Positions 45,411-53,048 of a stretch of 64,000 nt of DNA are shown piece after piece; the stretch's first letter is position 1, and each line of letters opens with the position of its first letter. The stretch covers positions 1 through 64,000 of the forward strand of contig CALZUA010000016.1 of assembly GCA_945829235.1 (NCBI GenBank), read 5' to 3'. This DNA is from an uncultured Clostridia bacterium. GTDB lineage: Bacteria; Bacillota; Clostridia; Oscillospirales; Ruminococcaceae. Both the position numbers and the translations under genes were made by a program. The notes beneath the pieces are model-generated. The model was given only the letters and a program-made list of their open reading frames with translations. It was not told the origin of the DNA and searched no databases.

Positions 45411-45835
45411 AGCATTTCCTCGCGTTGTTTATCAAGACCGAAAGGTGTGTTGAAAAAAGCCTTTTTTCCGATAACCGGATTTCCCAAACATCTAACCGTT
45501 TGGAGATTTTTGCAATTGCAAAACGCCTTGTCACCGATTGCGAGAACACTGTCGGGAATGGTGATTTCAATAAGATTTCTGCATCTTGCAAACGCCTCGC
45601 GCCCGATATATTTGAGATTTTTCGGGAGCCGGATATGCGTTAATCCCGAGCATTTCCGAAAAGCAAAGTCATCGATTATAACAACGCTGTCGGGGATATT
45701 TACGCTTTGTATCTCAAAGCACCCGCAGAAAACCGAGCCGCCGATTACGCATACCCCATCGGGTATGACAATATCGTCAAAGCTCTCGCCATAGAACGTC
45801 AAAATTCCGTTTTTCACCTCGAAAACATCTTTCAT
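45389..45835 (-). CDS. cytosolic BspA-type leucine-rich-repeat protein, short
   Basis: A 148-residue LRR_5 protein with about four repeats (IPDGVCVIGGSVF, IPDSVVIIDDFAF, LPKNLKYIGREAF, IPDSVLAIGDKAF) and no signal peptide. It is the first gene of the LRR-LRR-FtsZ-like operon. AGGAGAG lies before the ATG. The C-terminal residues GLDKQREEMLW break the repeat pattern. A scaffolding or binding role is inferred from the fold only. Confidence 0.85.
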   Translation of the reverse strand: MKDVFEVKNGILTFYGESFDDIVIPDGVCVIGGSVFCGCFEIQSVNIPDSVVIIDDFAFRKCSGLTHIRLPKNLKYIGREAFARCRNLIEITIPDSVLAIGDKAFCNCKNLQTVRCLGNPVIGKKAFFNTPFGLDKQREEMLWTNYLK

Positions 45836-45852
45836 AGATTTTCTCTCCTCTC

Positions 45853-45870
45853 AGATGAATTTTTTCATCT
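45853..45870 (-). other. 5'-end stem-loop of the LRR operon mRNA
   Basis: Perfect palindrome AGATGAA-TTTT-TTCATCT. The predicted transcript start is near 45872, so the RNA would begin with this hairpin, a known way to stabilise an mRNA. Confidence 0.5.
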
Positions 45871-45878
45871 CCAGATAG

Positions 45879-45903
45879 ATTATATCACGCAAGATGTACT
45901 CTC
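45879..45903 (-). promoter_or_regulatory. LRR operon promoter with element shared with lon
   Basis: Minus strand TATAAT (45884-45879), with TG at the extended -10 position and no -35 consensus. Directly upstream is AGTACATCT-TG-CGTGA. The lon promoter has the same element; 21 of 25 bases agree across element and -10 box. Confidence 0.65.
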
Positions 45904-45914
45904 TTATATACAAA

Positions 45915-45945
45915 AACTCACCCGAGATATAATTCTCGGGTGCCT
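45915..45945 (-). terminator. intrinsic terminator of the WYL gene
   Basis: CCCGAGA and TCTCGGG (45921-45940) with a 6-base loop, followed on the minus strand by TGAGTTTTTG. It shields the LRR promoter from read-through. Confidence 0.7.
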
Positions 45946-45960
45946 AGATGAATTTTTTGC

Positions 45961-47052
45961 TTATTTAGATGAGTTATTGCTGTCAAGAACGCTTTGGAGC
46001 ATTTCGCTATATTTCTGCTTTAAATCCGCGGGAGCAAGAATTTCCGCGTCCGTGCCGAACTTAAACAACCAACCAAAGAAAGCCTCCGGGTGCTCGGAAC
46101 GAACTTCAACATTGACTTTGAAATGGTCTTTACCATCGGGGATAATTCGGGTTTCATAGCCAAACTTGTCCAGAACAACACCAACGAGCTTTTTGTCAAA
46201 TCTCAGCTTAACCTCGCCGTCCGTGCCGCTGAACATAGAAAACGTTGTTTTAAGATATTTCGAGGTGTTGAAGGCAGAAACCTTGCCGTTGAACTTTTGG
46301 TATTCCTTGGGTATCGGGTCGGCGTTCTTGTCCTCCAAAAGCCTCACTTTTTTCATTCGGTCAACACGGTAATTCGCAATACCGTATTTCGGGTGATTTG
46401 CCACGAGATAGTACCTGTCGTCCGACCACACGAGAGCGTAAGGCGTACACTCGCGCGTTTCACCGCGTTTTTGCAGTTTCTTCGTGATATCATACTCGCA
46501 GTAATCAAAAGTGATTTTTTTCTTTGAGGCGATTGCTTTGTGAATCCAGTCAACCGAGTTTGTGACATTATCACTTTGCGTTTTTACCCGCCCCTCAACA
46601 AAAACATTTCGCTTAAGCTCCTTATTCTGCTCTTTGCTGGCAAGATTTCCGAGCTTTTCCATAAGCTTGCCTGCGGTATTCTCATTGATAAACCTCGCGG
46701 AAGCAACTGCGTCGGCAAGCATTTTCAACTCAGCAATATCGAAAGGACGTTCAGACATACGATAACCGTCCCTGCTCCCGCGACCGGGCAACTCAATTCC
46801 CACTCCGAATTGATTGCTGAACTCCTCGTCCCCCAACAAATTCATGTAGCGCACCACTGCTTGTCTTTGCAGAATAATACCGTCGGCTTTGAGCAAGTCG
46901 ATAATGTTTTGTGCGGTCAAGCCGTGGTTTTCGTCGGTATTCTCGTACAGAATTTTGAACAGGTACAGCATAGCAAGCGGTTGCTTTTTGGATTTTTCGT
47001 TCTCCGGCTCAACCTCGTGCTTTCTTGCTTTTTCAACATTTTTCTCCGCCAT
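45961..47052 (-). CDS. WYL-domain transcriptional regulator
   Basis: A 363-residue regulator. N-terminal winged helix (about 25-105: LAMLYLFKILYE to RQAVVRYMNLL), WYL domain (about 170-260, with KKKITFDYCEYD, CTPYALVWSDDRYYLVANH, and YRVDRMKKV), and C-terminal WCX region (about 280-355). WYL domains bind small ligands or nucleic-acid species and often control CRISPR-cas and other defence loci. AAAGGA lies before the ATG at 47052. It has its own promoter and terminator, and lies between the lon-like gene and the LRR/FtsZ-like operon. Confidence 0.93.
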   Translation of the reverse strand: MAEKNVEKARKHEVEPENEKSKKQPLAMLYLFKILYENTDENHGLTAQNIIDLLKADGIILQRQAVVRYMNLLGDEEFSNQFGVGIELPGRGSRDGYRMSERPFDIAELKMLADAVASARFINENTAGKLMEKLGNLASKEQNKELKRNVFVEGRVKTQSDNVTNSVDWIHKAIASKKKITFDYCEYDITKKLQKRGETRECTPYALVWSDDRYYLVANHPKYGIANYRVDRMKKVRLLEDKNADPIPKEYQKFNGKVSAFNTSKYLKTTFSMFSGTDGEVKLRFDKKLVGVVLDKFGYETRIIPDGKDHFKVNVEVRSEHPEAFFGWLFKFGTDAEILAPADLKQKYSEMLQSVLDSNNSSK

Positions 47053-47074
47053 AATCAAAAATCCTTTCGGTTAG

Positions 47075-47115
47075 TATCAATTATATTTTACCACATTATC
47101 GCGCTGTTGTCAACA
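47075..47115 (-). promoter_or_regulatory. sigma-A promoter of the WYL gene
   Basis: Minus strand TTGACA, 17-bp spacer, TAAAAT, within the 230-bp gap before the WYL gene. Confidence 0.7.
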
Positions 47116-47134
47116 GTTTTTCCAAACCAAAAGA

Positions 47135-47222
47135 AGAGTCTGGCGAGAAGCCCTCAGACACGAGAAAACGGCACTTCGGCTGGGCTTTGTGCCTGCCGAA
47201 CGTGCCGTTGACAAAGGAGATG
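47135..47222. repeat. REP-like palindromic dispersed repeat, copy 2
   Basis: Inverted copy of the element at 23110-23245: CTTCGGCTGGGCTTTGTGCC followed by TGCCGAACGTGCCG, with TCTGGCGAGAA on the other flank as in copy 1. It lies between the WYL promoter and the end of the lon gene; an unrelated 8-bp palindrome ATCCGCGC/GCGCGGAT follows at 47243-47268. Confidence 0.6.
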
Positions 47223-47281
47223 AGTGGTTATAGACAGACTGATATCCGCGCAGAATGTTCCGCGCGGATAATGTCTAATGA

Positions 47282-49483
47282 TTATGTGCCGCTGATACCG
47301 GCAAGCTTAAGCACCGTCGAAGCATCCGAAACAGGGATAATATTCAGTCCGTCCGTGATTTCATCGGGGAAATCCTCGAGGTCTTCCTTGTTTTCATCGG
47401 GAATAAAGATTGTGGTAATTCCCGCCGCCTTTGCACCCGAGAGCTTCTCGCGAAGTCCACCGATTGCCGTGACATTTCCGTGGAGCGAAATCTCGCCCGT
47501 CATCGCAATCTTCCCGTCAACCGCCTTTCCCGTCACAAGAGAAGCAAGAGCCGTTGTGAGGGCAATTCCCGCCGAAGGTCCGTCCTTCGGAACAGCACCC
47601 TCGGGAACGTGAATGTGCAGGTCGTTCTTGTCGAACAGCTCAGTCTTGTCGGGGTACATCGACTTGACAAGACTCACGGCAATCTGCGCAGACTCCTTCA
47701 TCACATCACCGAGTTGTCCTGTGATAATCGTCTTGCCGCTACCCTTCGTGAAGAGCGTTTCAATGTACAGGATTTTGCCGCCGAGTTGCGTCCACGCAAG
47801 CCCCGTCACTACTCCCGGGTCAGCCTTTTCCATCGCCTTTGTTGAGTGAACGGGCTTCATATCAAGGAACTCTCGAAGCTGAGCGCAGTCGAGTTCAATC
47901 TTATCGGCTTGGTGGAGCATCAGCTTTTCCGCGCACTTTGCACAAATCGTGTCAAGACGCCGCTTGAGCATTCTCACACCGCCTTCCTTCGTGTAGCTCG
48001 TGATAATTTCCCTCATCGTGTCATCGGGAATTGTGAGGAAATCCTTCGGCAAGCCCGACTTCTTGATTGCCTGCGGGAGGAGGTGCTGTACGGCAATATG
48101 GAGCTTTTCCGAGGGTGTGTAGGAGTCGAATTCAAGCACGTCCATTCTGCTGAGAAGCGGCGCTGGGATTGTATCAAGCGAGTTCGCCGTGCAGATAAAC
48201 ATAACATCGGAGAGGTCGTAGGGGAAGTTGAGGTAGTGGTCCGTGAACGTGGAGTTTTGCTCGGGGTCGAGAACCTCAAGCAGTGCCGCCGACGGGTCGC
48301 CGTGTGCCGAAACACCGAGCTTGTCGATTTCATCGAGAACGATAACGGGATTTGTTGTACCGCACTTTGAGATTGCGTCGATAATGCGCCCGGGCATTGC
48401 ACCGATGTAGGTTTTTCTGTGACCGCGGATATCCGCTTCATCGTGAACGCCGCCAAGACTAACTCTCGCGTACTTGCGCCCCAGCGCTTCGGCAATACTC
48501 TTGCAAATACTCGTTTTACCAACTCCCGGTGCGCCGACAAAACAAATGATTGTGCCGGAATGCTTCTTGTTGAGCGCCATAACCGAAAGTGCCTGAATAA
48601 TTCGTTCCTTTACATTCGTCATTCCAAAGTGCTTTTCATCGAGAATTTTTTTCGCCTTTTCAAGATTGGGCTTGCGGAACTTTTCCTTATTCCACGGCAA
48701 CTCCGCGCAACGCTTTACATAATCATAATGCAGCGCATATTCCGATGAACTTGGCGGTTCCTTTTTCAAACGGTTGAGCGAGCGGTTGACCTCGGTGAGA
48801 GCCTCGGGCGACATTCCCGAATTATTTACCTTTTGTTCGAGAAATTCATAATCGGAAAGGTTGCTCGTGTTCTGTCCCAATTCAATATTATCAAACGCCT
48901 TCTTAAGCTCTCCCGAACCGATAACGTCCATTATATACGCTTCTGTCATTACGGTGCGATTTTTCAGGCTGTCTTCGGCGAGGATTTCGTAGCACTTATC
49001 GACATCGATAAAATTAAACGGCGGAAGCGACAGGATAATCTCGGGACGCTCGGCAGAATTGAGAAGCGGGATAATTGCATTTGTCCACTTGGCATTGATT
49101 CCCTTGACAGCGGAAAGAGCTTTGATGATACGAGCCTTGCTGGCGTTGAGCTCGGCTACGGAGATATCATCTTCTTCAAAGCAGGAGCTGTATGAAAACT
49201 GAATTCCGCCGGGAATATCTTCAGCATCATCGTAATCGATAAGCACTCGCTCGGCGGTTTCGATGCACACAAGACCGTGAAGATTATCCTCCTTCACCGT
49301 ACCAACCACTGCGTAAGGCTTATAGAAACCAACATCAATGACATCGGGATTTACAGGGAAAGTTAAAAGAACCTCCTCGTCTTTACGAGCCTTATGACCG
49401 GCAACCTGCTCATACTCGTCAACGGAAATATTGACCGGAGCCCACGGCATAACCGCGCTTTTGCGTAAAGGAAAAATTGTCAT
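47282..49483 (-). CDS. lon: Lon-family ATP-dependent protease
   Basis: A 733-residue LonA-type protease. The N-terminal 250 residues align only loosely with the usual LON substrate domain. AAA+ module: Walker A GAPGVGKTS, Walker B VIVLDEIDK, sensor ICTANSLDTIP. Protease: catalytic serine in PKDGPSAGIALT and lysine in GGLREKLSGA. AAA and protease parts are fully conserved, so it should be active. GGAGGT stands before the ATG at 49483. Its promoter shares an unusual element with the LRR/FtsZ-like operon. It may be a second Lon with an accessory role; whether the genome has another cannot be seen here. Confidence 0.93.
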   Translation of the reverse strand: MTIFPLRKSAVMPWAPVNISVDEYEQVAGHKARKDEEVLLTFPVNPDVIDVGFYKPYAVVGTVKEDNLHGLVCIETAERVLIDYDDAEDIPGGIQFSYSSCFEEDDISVAELNASKARIIKALSAVKGINAKWTNAIIPLLNSAERPEIILSLPPFNFIDVDKCYEILAEDSLKNRTVMTEAYIMDVIGSGELKKAFDNIELGQNTSNLSDYEFLEQKVNNSGMSPEALTEVNRSLNRLKKEPPSSSEYALHYDYVKRCAELPWNKEKFRKPNLEKAKKILDEKHFGMTNVKERIIQALSVMALNKKHSGTIICFVGAPGVGKTSICKSIAEALGRKYARVSLGGVHDEADIRGHRKTYIGAMPGRIIDAISKCGTTNPVIVLDEIDKLGVSAHGDPSAALLEVLDPEQNSTFTDHYLNFPYDLSDVMFICTANSLDTIPAPLLSRMDVLEFDSYTPSEKLHIAVQHLLPQAIKKSGLPKDFLTIPDDTMREIITSYTKEGGVRMLKRRLDTICAKCAEKLMLHQADKIELDCAQLREFLDMKPVHSTKAMEKADPGVVTGLAWTQLGGKILYIETLFTKGSGKTIITGQLGDVMKESAQIAVSLVKSMYPDKTELFDKNDLHIHVPEGAVPKDGPSAGIALTTALASLVTGKAVDGKIAMTGEISLHGNVTAIGGLREKLSGAKAAGITTIFIPDENKEDLEDFPDEITDGLNIIPVSDASTVLKLAGISGT

Positions 49484-49536
49484 AATATCTACCTCCATAA
49501 AGATTTTTCAAGGGTTTGTTTTCCTTTTGTAGTCAT

Positions 49537-49561
49537 ATTATACCACGGGAGATGTACTTTC
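49537..49561 (-). promoter_or_regulatory. lon promoter with element shared with the LRR operon
   Basis: Minus strand TATAAT (49542-49537) with extended -10 TG, preceded by AGTACATCT-CC-CGTGG. No -35 consensus. See the matching entry at 45879. Confidence 0.65.
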
Positions 49562-49671
49562 TTGCGTACATTTTATCTTGGATAAAAAATCCCGAAAATC
49601 CGCATAACAAAGCGATTTTCGGGAAAATATGCCAGATTATTTCAAGCGTCTTGCTTAACGTCCTGAAAAAA

Positions 49672-50073
49672 TCAAGATTTCATCTTGAAACCGATGCCGT
49701 AAACCGTTTCGATATAGTCCCTGCCGTTCACAGCTTGCAATTTGCGGCGGATATTGCTGATGTGTTGTTTAAGGGAACGCTCGGTGCAGGCGGGTGTGTC
49801 AAGGCTGATTTTATCGAGAATTGAGCTTCTGCTGAGGGGAATTTTCGGTTTCATCATCAACAGCTTGAGAATAGCACATTCTGTTCTCGTGAGCCGAATT
49901 TCGTTATCGGCAATCTTTACGGTAAGCGTGTTTGCAAAGAGCGTGATATCGTCAAACGTGAGCGCTTCCGTTCCCGAATCCGCTCCGGCAACCGCATAGC
50001 CCTCTCCCGAAAGCGCTTCTTCAAGAAAATTTCCGATGTGCAAATCATCGTCTACTACAAGAATTGTTTTCAT
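49672..50073 (-). CDS. OmpR-type response regulator with deleted receiver core
   Basis: A 133-residue protein. Residues 1-38 are the start of a receiver domain (ILVVDDDLHIGNFLEEAL, DSGTEAL). The sequence then passes in frame straight into TFDDITLFANTLTV and a complete winged-helix DNA-binding domain (RLTRTECAILKLLM, SLKQHISNIRRKLQ, ETVYGIGFKM). Normal family members have about 225 residues; about 80-90, including the phospho-acceptor aspartate and the conserved lysine, are absent. The frame is clean, so the product may still bind DNA without phospho-control. No kinase is adjacent. Confidence 0.85.
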   Translation of the reverse strand: MKTILVVDDDLHIGNFLEEALSGEGYAVAGADSGTEALTFDDITLFANTLTVKIADNEIRLTRTECAILKLLMMKPKIPLSRSSILDKISLDTPACTERSLKQHISNIRRKLQAVNGRDYIETVYGIGFKMKS

Positions 50074-50109
50074 TTTATTGTCCCCCGCAAAATTATTCGT
50101 GACTAATTT

Positions 50110-50138
50110 ATTATAGCATACAAGTTTTTATATTTCAA
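50110..50138 (-). promoter_or_regulatory. promoter of the truncated response regulator
   Basis: Minus strand TTGAAA (50138-50133), 17 bp, TATAAT (50115-50110), 37 bp before the start codon. Confidence 0.7.
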
Positions 50139-50173
50139 CTATAATTGCGTTTAATTCAACCGATAGCTGAACG

Positions 50174-50198
50174 AAAAAGCCCCCTAGAGTCGGGAGCT
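50174..50198 (-). terminator. intrinsic terminator of the TIR operon
   Basis: On the minus strand AGCTCCC pairs with GGGGGCT (one G-U pair) and is followed by TTTTTCG, 13 bp after the stop of the second TIR gene. Confidence 0.7.
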
Positions 50199-50210
50199 GT
50201 TTTCAATTCA

Positions 50211-53048
50211 TCACTTTATCTTCACCCACATTGCCGGAAAAACAAATTGCGATTCTGTCGGAGAAGCGGTTTTTCGCTCATAACCCGTGGCAGTCTTTTT
50301 CCGTCCGAGAAGCCCGTCGCGTCCCCATGAGTAAACCTCGGAAACGCCTTTGGGAATTTTGCCTTGCGCGTAAAATGTACCGTAGGTTCTGTTGGGAGAA
50401 AGCATTTCTCCGCGCAATTCCACCGCCTCGTTATAGCTTAACAGGAAAATCTTGTCGGTCACGCCGCCGCTGTTTGTGCTAACGATAAGCGACTTTTCCG
50501 CGTTGCTGAAAACGCTGTTGTAGAACTCTCCGTTCAGCCACGCGCGCAGTGAGCTTCCCGCCCACGAGCTTCCTCCGTTCACGTCAAACGGCAGATAATC
50601 CAGCGCATTTTCCGATACAACAAGTGCCATATTTCCGCTTGTTTTCAGCACTTTCCAAGAAACCTTGTCCTTAGCACTTGTATGAAAATATTCTCCCAAT
50701 AAGATACTGTTTGACCAACTCGCGCCGCTCAAAATCTCGTTTCGCAAGGACGCGATATAAGGCTGAGCGGGCGGATAATCGCCTATCCTGTATGTGAGAA
50801 TTTCGTAGGCTTTGAGCTTATCCCGCGCGTTGATTTTCTCTATCGCATAGCTAAGCCACGCCGCGTCAAGCAACTCCGCGCTGTCCTTGTAATCACCCAG
50901 CTCTGAAAGCAAACTGATTGCTTCGCTCGAATTGTCGTGTTCAATAAACAAAAGTACCTGCTGATATTTAGCTTCTTTTGCTCTGTCCGCGCTGTCCGAA
51001 TAATCACCGAGCGCGCTGAAAATCTCCACGGCGGCGCTGTAATTCTTCTGCTCAAACAGCCTTTCGGCGCGCAAGTATTTTATTTTGCAAATCTGTTCCT
51101 TGCTGTCCGAATAATTCCCAAGCTCGGCGAAAATCTTTTCTGCGGCTTTATCATCGCCGCTTTCCAACAACGAAACCGCCAGCCGATATCGGCAATTGTT
51201 ATTCCTTTCCTTAGCGTCCGAATATGTACCAAGCGCTTCAAATGCGTCCGCGGCGGCTTTCAGCTCACCTTGTTTTTCCAAAGCGTCCGCAAGCGCATAG
51301 TCGCAGTCGCTTACGCGATTTTGAGAGTTATTGTGACTGCCGAGCCGCTCAAAAATACCCCTTGCTTTTTCAAAATCACCGTCCGTAAAGAGCTGTTCCG
51401 CCTGCATATATCTGCACTCTTTCACCCAAAAACCGCTCTTGTCGTAATTGTCAAGCGCAACAAAAACTGCCTCTGCCTCAGCGTATTTTCCCTCGTCAAA
51501 CAGCGCTTTCCCGCGCTCAAAGTTTGCCGCGCGTTCATCGGAATAAGCGTTTGATGTGCCGATACCGCCCGAAGCGTTTTTCCCGTTAAAGTTGCAAATA
51601 AGCACCGCGCCAAGCACCGCCGCACAAACTCCTCCGACAATCAGACCTGTCCGGAGCGGCGTGAAAAAGCGCTTCTTTATCGGCTTCACGTTCACCGACA
51701 AAACCTCGTCCGATATGATTAGATCATCTGCGGATTTTTTCTGAGCCTTGAATGACGCGGCTTTTTTGTTGGCGGCGGAAACCATTTCCGCGCTGTCCTT
51801 GTAATCACCGAGCTGAGCAAAACCGTTCGCCGCAGACAAGCAGGCTTCCGCATCGGACGCGTTGTTATAAACCGCCGTGTAATAATTATACTGCGCAGAA
51901 ACCGCGTGCTTTTTCAGCCGCAAGCGAAGCGCCTCGCCGCCCGTTTGCATTGCCGCGCGATAATTTTCCGACTTCATTATATCCGCAAAAAGCCCGTCAA
52001 GCTCGCTCTCGCTTTTCAGCCGATACTCGATGAGAAGCCGAACCAACGCGGCATCTGCGGGTTGCGTTTGCTCAAGCCGCTTGCAGATATTTTCAGCATT
52101 CTCCCACTCGCCGTCTTCAAGATAAATATACGCTCTGCGGACAAGCGGGCTGTTCTCGGACGGAATTTCCTCCGAAACTTTGCCGGAGAGCAACGATTTT
52201 ATGCTGAAAATCAGGTCTTGCTCAAAGCCGAGAACCGATGTATCAATCGCCTGAAAACGCGAGAGTTCCTCGGGCAATTCCTTCGCGACAGCACCGTACA
52301 ACAGCGGAATAACTGCCTTCCCGCTCATATCGCCCGAAACAAATCTGCTCCACGCGTTTCTGACCCAGATATCCTCAAAGCTGTCCTCGTTCACGCCCAC
52401 AATCAGCATAACCTTAGCGGAATTAAGCGCGCCGAAAATGTACGGTTCCCACTCGCTTCCCGCCTTTTCCTCAAGCGTAACGCGCGGATAAAACACACTT
52501 ATTTTCTCATCGGAAAGCCTGCGGAAAAGCTCGGCGGCGTGTTTAACCTCCTCGGCAACAAAACCGTTTTGGTTATTCTCACGACAACAAAGAAAAACCT
52601 CGTATTTTTCCGTTGCGGCAAGCTCGGCTATTTCGCGCCGTTTTTCATCAACACGCTCGGCGGTCTGTTCCATAAACTCGCGTTGTTTTTTGTTCGCGAA
52701 GCGCAACGCTTGTTGATAATCATTATCCGTGAGAAACGAATGAGCCTGCGTTCTGTTGAGCGCGATACCGCCGTCCTCGAAAAATCCGACACCAAATCGG
52801 CAAAGCGCCAGCGCCCAGTACAAATCCGCGTCCGTTGGCGAACGCTGTATCATTTTCTCGAAAAGCTCGATTGCCTTGTCATAGCGAAACTCGGCGCGAA
52901 GCTGTTCGGCTCGTTTGAAAAGCTCGGCTTTTTCTACGCTGTCAAGAAGCGGCACACTCTGAAGTCTGCCACAGCTTGTACATTCACACACGCGGCTGTC
53001 CGAAAGTTCAAGCGCCGCCCCGCAAAATCTGCAAATAAAAGCCGCCAT
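50211..53048 (-). CDS. TIR-repeat-DUF6273 membrane protein, TIR catalytic Glu lost
   Basis: A 945-residue paralogue of the gene upstream. Order: N-terminal zinc ribbon (CRFCG and CECTSCG), a short TPR-like segment, TIR domain (about 147-270: YEVFLCCREN, RVTLEEKAGSEWEPYIFGAL, KVMLIVGV), an alpha-helical stretch, a transmembrane helix (GLIVGGVCAAVLGAVLICNF, preceded by KPIKKRFF), repeats of about 36 residues marked LGDYSDS or LGSHNNS, and DUF6273 (SSLRAWLNGEFYN to FPAMWVKIK). At the place of the catalytic glutamate in W-V-x-x-E the sequence is WVRNAW: alanine 232, codon GCG. It is probably enzymatically dead. Its ATG overlaps the stop of the first gene (TGATG). Confidence 0.85.
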   Translation of the reverse strand: MAAFICRFCGAALELSDSRVCECTSCGRLQSVPLLDSVEKAELFKRAEQLRAEFRYDKAIELFEKMIQRSPTDADLYWALALCRFGVGFFEDGGIALNRTQAHSFLTDNDYQQALRFANKKQREFMEQTAERVDEKRREIAELAATEKYEVFLCCRENNQNGFVAEEVKHAAELFRRLSDEKISVFYPRVTLEEKAGSEWEPYIFGALNSAKVMLIVGVNEDSFEDIWVRNAWSRFVSGDMSGKAVIPLLYGAVAKELPEELSRFQAIDTSVLGFEQDLIFSIKSLLSGKVSEEIPSENSPLVRRAYIYLEDGEWENAENICKRLEQTQPADAALVRLLIEYRLKSESELDGLFADIMKSENYRAAMQTGGEALRLRLKKHAVSAQYNYYTAVYNNASDAEACLSAANGFAQLGDYKDSAEMVSAANKKAASFKAQKKSADDLIISDEVLSVNVKPIKKRFFTPLRTGLIVGGVCAAVLGAVLICNFNGKNASGGIGTSNAYSDERAANFERGKALFDEGKYAEAEAVFVALDNYDKSGFWVKECRYMQAEQLFTDGDFEKARGIFERLGSHNNSQNRVSDCDYALADALEKQGELKAAADAFEALGTYSDAKERNNNCRYRLAVSLLESGDDKAAEKIFAELGNYSDSKEQICKIKYLRAERLFEQKNYSAAVEIFSALGDYSDSADRAKEAKYQQVLLFIEHDNSSEAISLLSELGDYKDSAELLDAAWLSYAIEKINARDKLKAYEILTYRIGDYPPAQPYIASLRNEILSGASWSNSILLGEYFHTSAKDKVSWKVLKTSGNMALVVSENALDYLPFDVNGGSSWAGSSLRAWLNGEFYNSVFSNAEKSLIVSTNSGGVTDKIFLLSYNEAVELRGEMLSPNRTYGTFYAQGKIPKGVSEVYSWGRDGLLGRKKTATGYERKTASPTESQFVFPAMWVKIK

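Noticed and set aside
47243..47268. Palindrome ATCCGCGC/GCGCGGAT as lon terminator
   Set aside because: No T tract follows on the minus strand.
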